8,164 bases of DNA from the NCBI GenBank assembly GCA_017458805.1, contig JAFTAC010000562.1, forward strand, positions 1 to 8,164. Direction: 5' to 3'. Position 1 is the first letter of the stretch. Every line of letters starts with the position of its first letter. This DNA is from Victivallales bacterium (GTDB lineage: Bacteria; Verrucomicrobiota; Lentisphaeria; Oligosphaerales; Oligosphaeraceae). Shown one piece after another: positions 5,680 through 8,164 of this stretch. Both the position numbers and the translations under genes were made by a program. The notes beneath the pieces were generated by a model that worked only from the letters and a program-made list of their open reading frames with translations, had not been told where the DNA came from and made no database searches.

Positions 5680-5878
5680 TGAAGGTCTCGCGGAGGTAGC
5701 GTTCAATGCCTTCCTTCAGGGTGGCCTGGGCGTGGGGGCAGCAGCCGCATGCGCCTTTCAGGCGCAGGGAGATGTTCTTGCCCTCGAACTTCACGACTTC
5801 CAAGTCGCCGCCATCAGCTTGAAGATGCCCTCTGAGCATCTCCAGAACTTCACGTGCATTCTTTTCAAATTCTTCCAT
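5645..5878 (-). CDS. NifU C-terminal-domain Fe-S scaffold or carrier protein
   Basis: This is a stand-alone 77-residue NifU_C (NFU) domain, which assembles or carries an Fe-S cluster and hands it to target enzymes in the cytosol. The family pattern is clear: LRGHLQADGGDLEVVKFEG (15-33), then LRLKGACGCCPHAQATLKEG (38-57), with the cluster-binding CxxC pair at C44 and C47. C46, inside the motif, is an extra cysteine. The ATG at 5878 is preceded by AAGGA with 7-base spacing. The 3' end runs 35 bp into ilvH, so the two are probably translationally coupled. Branched-chain amino acid synthesis contains Fe-S dehydratases (IlvD, LeuCD), which could explain the pairing, but this is inference. There is no IscU-like N-terminal or central domain, so it is an Nfu-type carrier and not full NifU. 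Confidence 0.93.
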   Translation of the reverse strand: MEEFEKNAREVLEMLRGHLQADGGDLEVVKFEGKNISLRLKGACGCCPHAQATLKEGIERYLRETFNDDEITILRAE

Positions 5879-5932
5879 GGGAGTGTCCTTTATGTGTTAT
5901 AGGATTTTGGAATGATGTTATGGTGGAAAAGG

Positions 5933-6637
5933 TTAATCTGTCCAAGTAGGCTTCTTCGGATCTTTTAGCCATAGTGGTTCTTCACTTTGGCGAATTGGTT
6001 CAACATGGGAATCGAAAAACAATCCATTAAAAGCATCCGAATGGCGATGGGCTGGGTGATAAAAAAACGAGCTGTTAGAGTATTTAATTAGACTGGCTTT
6101 GTGCAAAGAATCAACGTATGGGACAATACCATCTGACTGGTCGGAACGTGTAGCTGCAATCAATTCAAATTGATTGAGGGTACCTGAAGGTTTTTTAAAC
6201 TGATTCAACTTAAAAACGGTAGGCGAAGACAAACCGGCATATTTTTTCCCCATGAAACCTGATAAAAACAAGTAACGTCCGTATGAACTTATGAAAGAAT
6301 TGGGATACCGACTATGATCAGATGGCCTTTTTTCAGACAAAGCATTTTCTCTTTCATCGCTAGGGCAGGAATAGATCTGATAGTCACCTGTATATTCGAT
6401 GAGCAAATCATGCCACCAATATATACAGGTAAATTCAGAGTAGGCAGGCACCGTAAATTGCTTGTAATCAATTGGGTATGCTGACAAACCAATCCCGCTT
6501 TGCTTCATGTTGCTAATACACTGGATGGCTTCTGCTTTTTCCCGAGCCTTGCTAAGAGCTGGCAACAACATTGCAGCAAGAATCGCGATTATGCCTATGA
6601 CAACCAATAACTCTATGAGCGTGAATCTGTTTTTCAT
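5933..6637 (-). CDS. Prepilin-like protein with N-terminal methylation motif and H-X9-D(S) C-terminal motif
   Basis: The N-terminus is a class III signal of type IV pilin or type II secretion pseudopilin style. A short basic leader (MKNR) precedes FTLIELLVVIGIIAILAAML, with Glu at position 5 of the predicted mature protein, and this single helix would anchor it in the membrane. The rest is extracytoplasmic in prediction. It contains YSCPSDE (89-95) and, near the C-terminus, H199 followed by nine residues and D209-S210-H211, matching the prepilin-associated H-X9-DG motif with Gly replaced by Ser. Such proteins are abundant in Lentisphaerota and Planctomycetota and their role is unclear. The residue before the predicted cleavage site is Arg4, not the usual Gly. 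The gene starts 12 bp after valS with no Shine-Dalgarno. It is visibly more AT-rich than its neighbours, suggesting a different history. Family call is secure; role unknown. Confidence 0.88.
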   Translation of the reverse strand: MKNRFTLIELLVVIGIIAILAAMLLPALSKAREKAEAIQCISNMKQSGIGLSAYPIDYKQFTVPAYSEFTCIYWWHDLLIEYTGDYQIYSCPSDERENALSEKRPSDHSRYPNSFISSYGRYLFLSGFMGKKYAGLSSPTVFKLNQFKKPSGTLNQFELIAATRSDQSDGIVPYVDSLHKASLIKYSNSSFFYHPAHRHSDAFNGLFFDSHVEPIRQSEEPLWLKDPKKPTWTD

Positions 6638-6649
6638 TTTTGCAAAAAG

Positions 6650-8164
6650 TTACTTATACGCCTTCATCTGTTCGCGAACACGGGCAAGTTTTTCCTCGAA
6701 CTCGGTGATTTTCGCCTTTTCGGCATCGACGATTTCCTTGGGGGCGCGGGCGACGAAGTTCTGGTTGGAGAGCTTCTTGCGGATGCTTTCCAGGTACTTG
6801 ACGATTTCAGCCTCCTGCTTTTCGAGGCGCTTAACTTCGGCGTCCAAATCAATGACACCTGCCAGCGGGATGTAGGCGGTGGCGATGGTGCTGACTGCCG
6901 TTCCGCAGGGACCTTCGGGCTTGCAGTTCTCCTTGACAGTCAGCGTGCTGGCTGAAAGAAGGGACTTGAGTGCGGCGCTGTCGCGTGTCAGGAACTCCGC
7001 CGCCTCTGCGGTGGTGGGAGCGATGTAGATGTCCAGCGGGCTGTTGGTCGCGATGTTGTAGGAGGCGCGCATGGCGCGGACGGCGCGGATGAGCTCGCAC
7101 TTGGCCTCGGTGAGTTCCGCATGGGCGGCGGTTGCGCCGAAACTGGCGAGCGTGGCGTCATCAATCGGCTTGGGCCATTCGGCCTTCATAATGGAATCCT
7201 CCTCGGCGACGAAGCCCATCTGGTGCGCCAGCTCGTCGGTGATGAACGGCATGATGGGATGGAGCAGGCGGAGGAACGCGCCCAGGCAGTAGTCAAAGAT
7301 ACGGATGATGCTGTCGCCGTTTTCGGCCTTGCCGTTGAACGCGGGCTTGCAGGATTCCAAGTACCAGTCGCAGAACTTGTTCCAGATGAACTCGTAGATT
7401 TCCTTGCAGATTTCGTCGAAGCGGAAGTTTTCAAGGCCAGTCGTCATGTTCTTGATGGTCTCGTTCAGCTCGTAGATAATCCACTGGTCATCGGGACGGA
7501 ACGCTTTCGGGTCGATACCGTCAAGGGTCGGCCAGCCGAGCGGGGCCTTGCCCTGGCTCAAGCGGAAGCGCACCACGTTCCACAGCTTCGTGGCGAAGTT
7601 GCGCCCGATTTTGCACTTCTCGTTGCTGTAGCGGATGTCCTGCCCGATTGGCGCGATGTAAATGATGGTGAAGCGCAATGCGTCCGCACCATACTCCTTC
7701 ACCACATCCAGCGGGTCGGGGGAGTTGTTCAGGCTCTTGGACATCTTGCGACCCTTGTCATCGCGGATGATGGAGGTGAAATAGACGTCCTTGAACGGGA
7801 TGTCGCCCATGAACTCCATCGAGGACATGATCATGCGGGCAACCCAGAAGAAGATGATGTCGGGTCCCGTCACCAGCGTCTGTGTCGGGAAGAACTTCTT
7901 GAGCTCAATGGACTCCTTCGGCCAGTCGAAGACGGAGAAGGGCCACAGCCAGGAGCTGAACCAGGTGTCCAGCACGTCGGGGTCCTGCGTGAAGTGGTCA
8001 TGACCGCACTTCGGGCACTTGGTGGGCGTCTCGCGGGCGACGACAATCTCGCCGCACTTGTCGCAATAGTATGCGGGGATGCGGTGGCCCCACCAGAGCT
8101 GGCGTGAGATGCACCAGTCCTTGATGTTCTCCATCCAGTGGCGATAGGTCTTCACCCAGCGGTC
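6650..8164 (-). CDS. valS: Valyl-tRNA synthetase, C-terminal part (5' end outside window)
   Basis: ValS charges tRNA-Val with valine in the cytosol. The frame is open to the window edge, giving 504 codons of a protein that is usually 870-950 residues; the N-terminal HIGH motif and most of the editing domain are missing only because the window ends. Visible landmarks are DWCISRQLWWGHRIPAYYC, a zinc-ribbon-like C-x2-C...C-x2-C (8006-8065), DPDVLDTWFSSWLWPFS, and TGPDIIFFWVARM before the KMSKS loop (7733-7747, GRKMSKSLNN). The anticodon-binding helical domain follows (roughly 7480-7120). The protein ends in the ValS C-terminal coiled-coil arm (about 6650-6850; LSNQNFVARAPKEIV then a charged helix). 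The loop reads KMSKSLNN where KMSKSLGN is commonest. The D-V-L-D-T-W-F-S-S and SPDPLDV wording fits ValS and not IleS. The stop is followed after 12 bp by the prepilin-like gene. Confidence 0.97.
   Translation of the reverse strand, partial: DRWVKTYRHWMENIKDWCISRQLWWGHRIPAYYCDKCGEIVVARETPTKCPKCGHDHFTQDPDVLDTWFSSWLWPFSVFDWPKESIELKKFFPTQTLVTGPDIIFFWVARMIMSSMEFMGDIPFKDVYFTSIIRDDKGRKMSKSLNNSPDPLDVVKEYGADALRFTIIYIAPIGQDIRYSNEKCKIGRNFATKLWNVVRFRLSQGKAPLGWPTLDGIDPKAFRPDDQWIIYELNETIKNMTTGLENFRFDEICKEIYEFIWNKFCDWYLESCKPAFNGKAENGDSIIRIFDYCLGAFLRLLHPIMPFITDELAHQMGFVAEEDSIMKAEWPKPIDDATLASFGATAAHAELTEAKCELIRAVRAMRASYNIATNSPLDIYIAPTTAEAAEFLTRDSAALKSLLSASTLTVKENCKPEGPCGTAVSTIATAYIPLAGVIDLDAEVKRLEKQEAEIVKYLESIRKKLSNQNFVARAPKEIVDAEKAKITEFEEKLARVREQMKAYK

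Noticed and set aside
5680..5706. Upstream TTG start giving ilvH nine more residues
   Set aside because: Although AAGGAAGG precedes it, these bases encode conserved residues of the NifU-like protein, the IlvH family begins near HTFSVLVEN, and an ATG is available at 5679. It cannot be fully excluded.
7121..8107. A 328-codon open frame on the plus strand antisense to valS
   Set aside because: The minus-strand frame is unmistakably valS with KMSKS, zinc-ribbon and coiled-coil landmarks. The antisense protein shows no recognisable motif and is the usual shadow of a GC-biased gene.

Overview
The window is a bacterial chromosomal segment in which every credible gene is on the minus strand, so transcription runs from high to low coordinates. 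I see nine coding regions, no RNA gene and no recognisable mobile element. Gene density is high: there is no gap over 300 bases, and several neighbours overlap by 4 to 35 bases. The organism is probably a member of the PVC group, most likely Lentisphaerota (Victivallis-like). The main hint is a short protein with a type IV prepilin-like N-terminus and an H-X9-D motif near its C-terminus, a family these bacteria carry in large numbers. This assignment is an inference, not something the sequence proves.

In the direction of transcription, the window opens with the C-terminal part of valyl-tRNA synthetase (8164-6650), then an AT-rich prepilin-like gene (6637-5933). Next come a NifU C-terminal-domain Fe-S scaffold (5878-5645) and the overlapping acetolactate synthase small subunit ilvH (5679-5149). 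An intergenic region (5148-5036) follows. It holds a perfect 17-bp inverted repeat, a 9-bp direct repeat spaced by 20 bp and a small palindrome. Two unrecognised genes come after it: a soluble 213-residue protein (5035-4394) and a multi-span membrane protein (4362-3832).

After a 54-bp gap with a GC-rich stem-loop comes a tightly overlapping four-gene unit. It encodes a PurN-like formyltransferase (3777-2899), a type I glycerate kinase (2902-1766), a TetR-family regulator (1769-1149) and the bifunctional riboflavin enzyme RibD (1165-128). The first two junctions are 4-bp ATGA overlaps and the third overlaps by 17 bp, so the four are probably translated from one message. Just past the ribD stop lies an array of a 7-bp unit (40-125), then a 7-bp-stem hairpin at the window edge (1-21) that may be the unit's terminator.

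Most of the window is housekeeping metabolism: translation, branched-chain amino acids, Fe-S assembly, glycerate use and riboflavin. No defence, secretion or mobile system is visible. The parts most worth a second look are the heptamer array, the TetR regulator inside a glycerate kinase/RibD unit, the uncharacterised gene pair with its unusual intergenic region, and the compositionally distinct prepilin-like gene.
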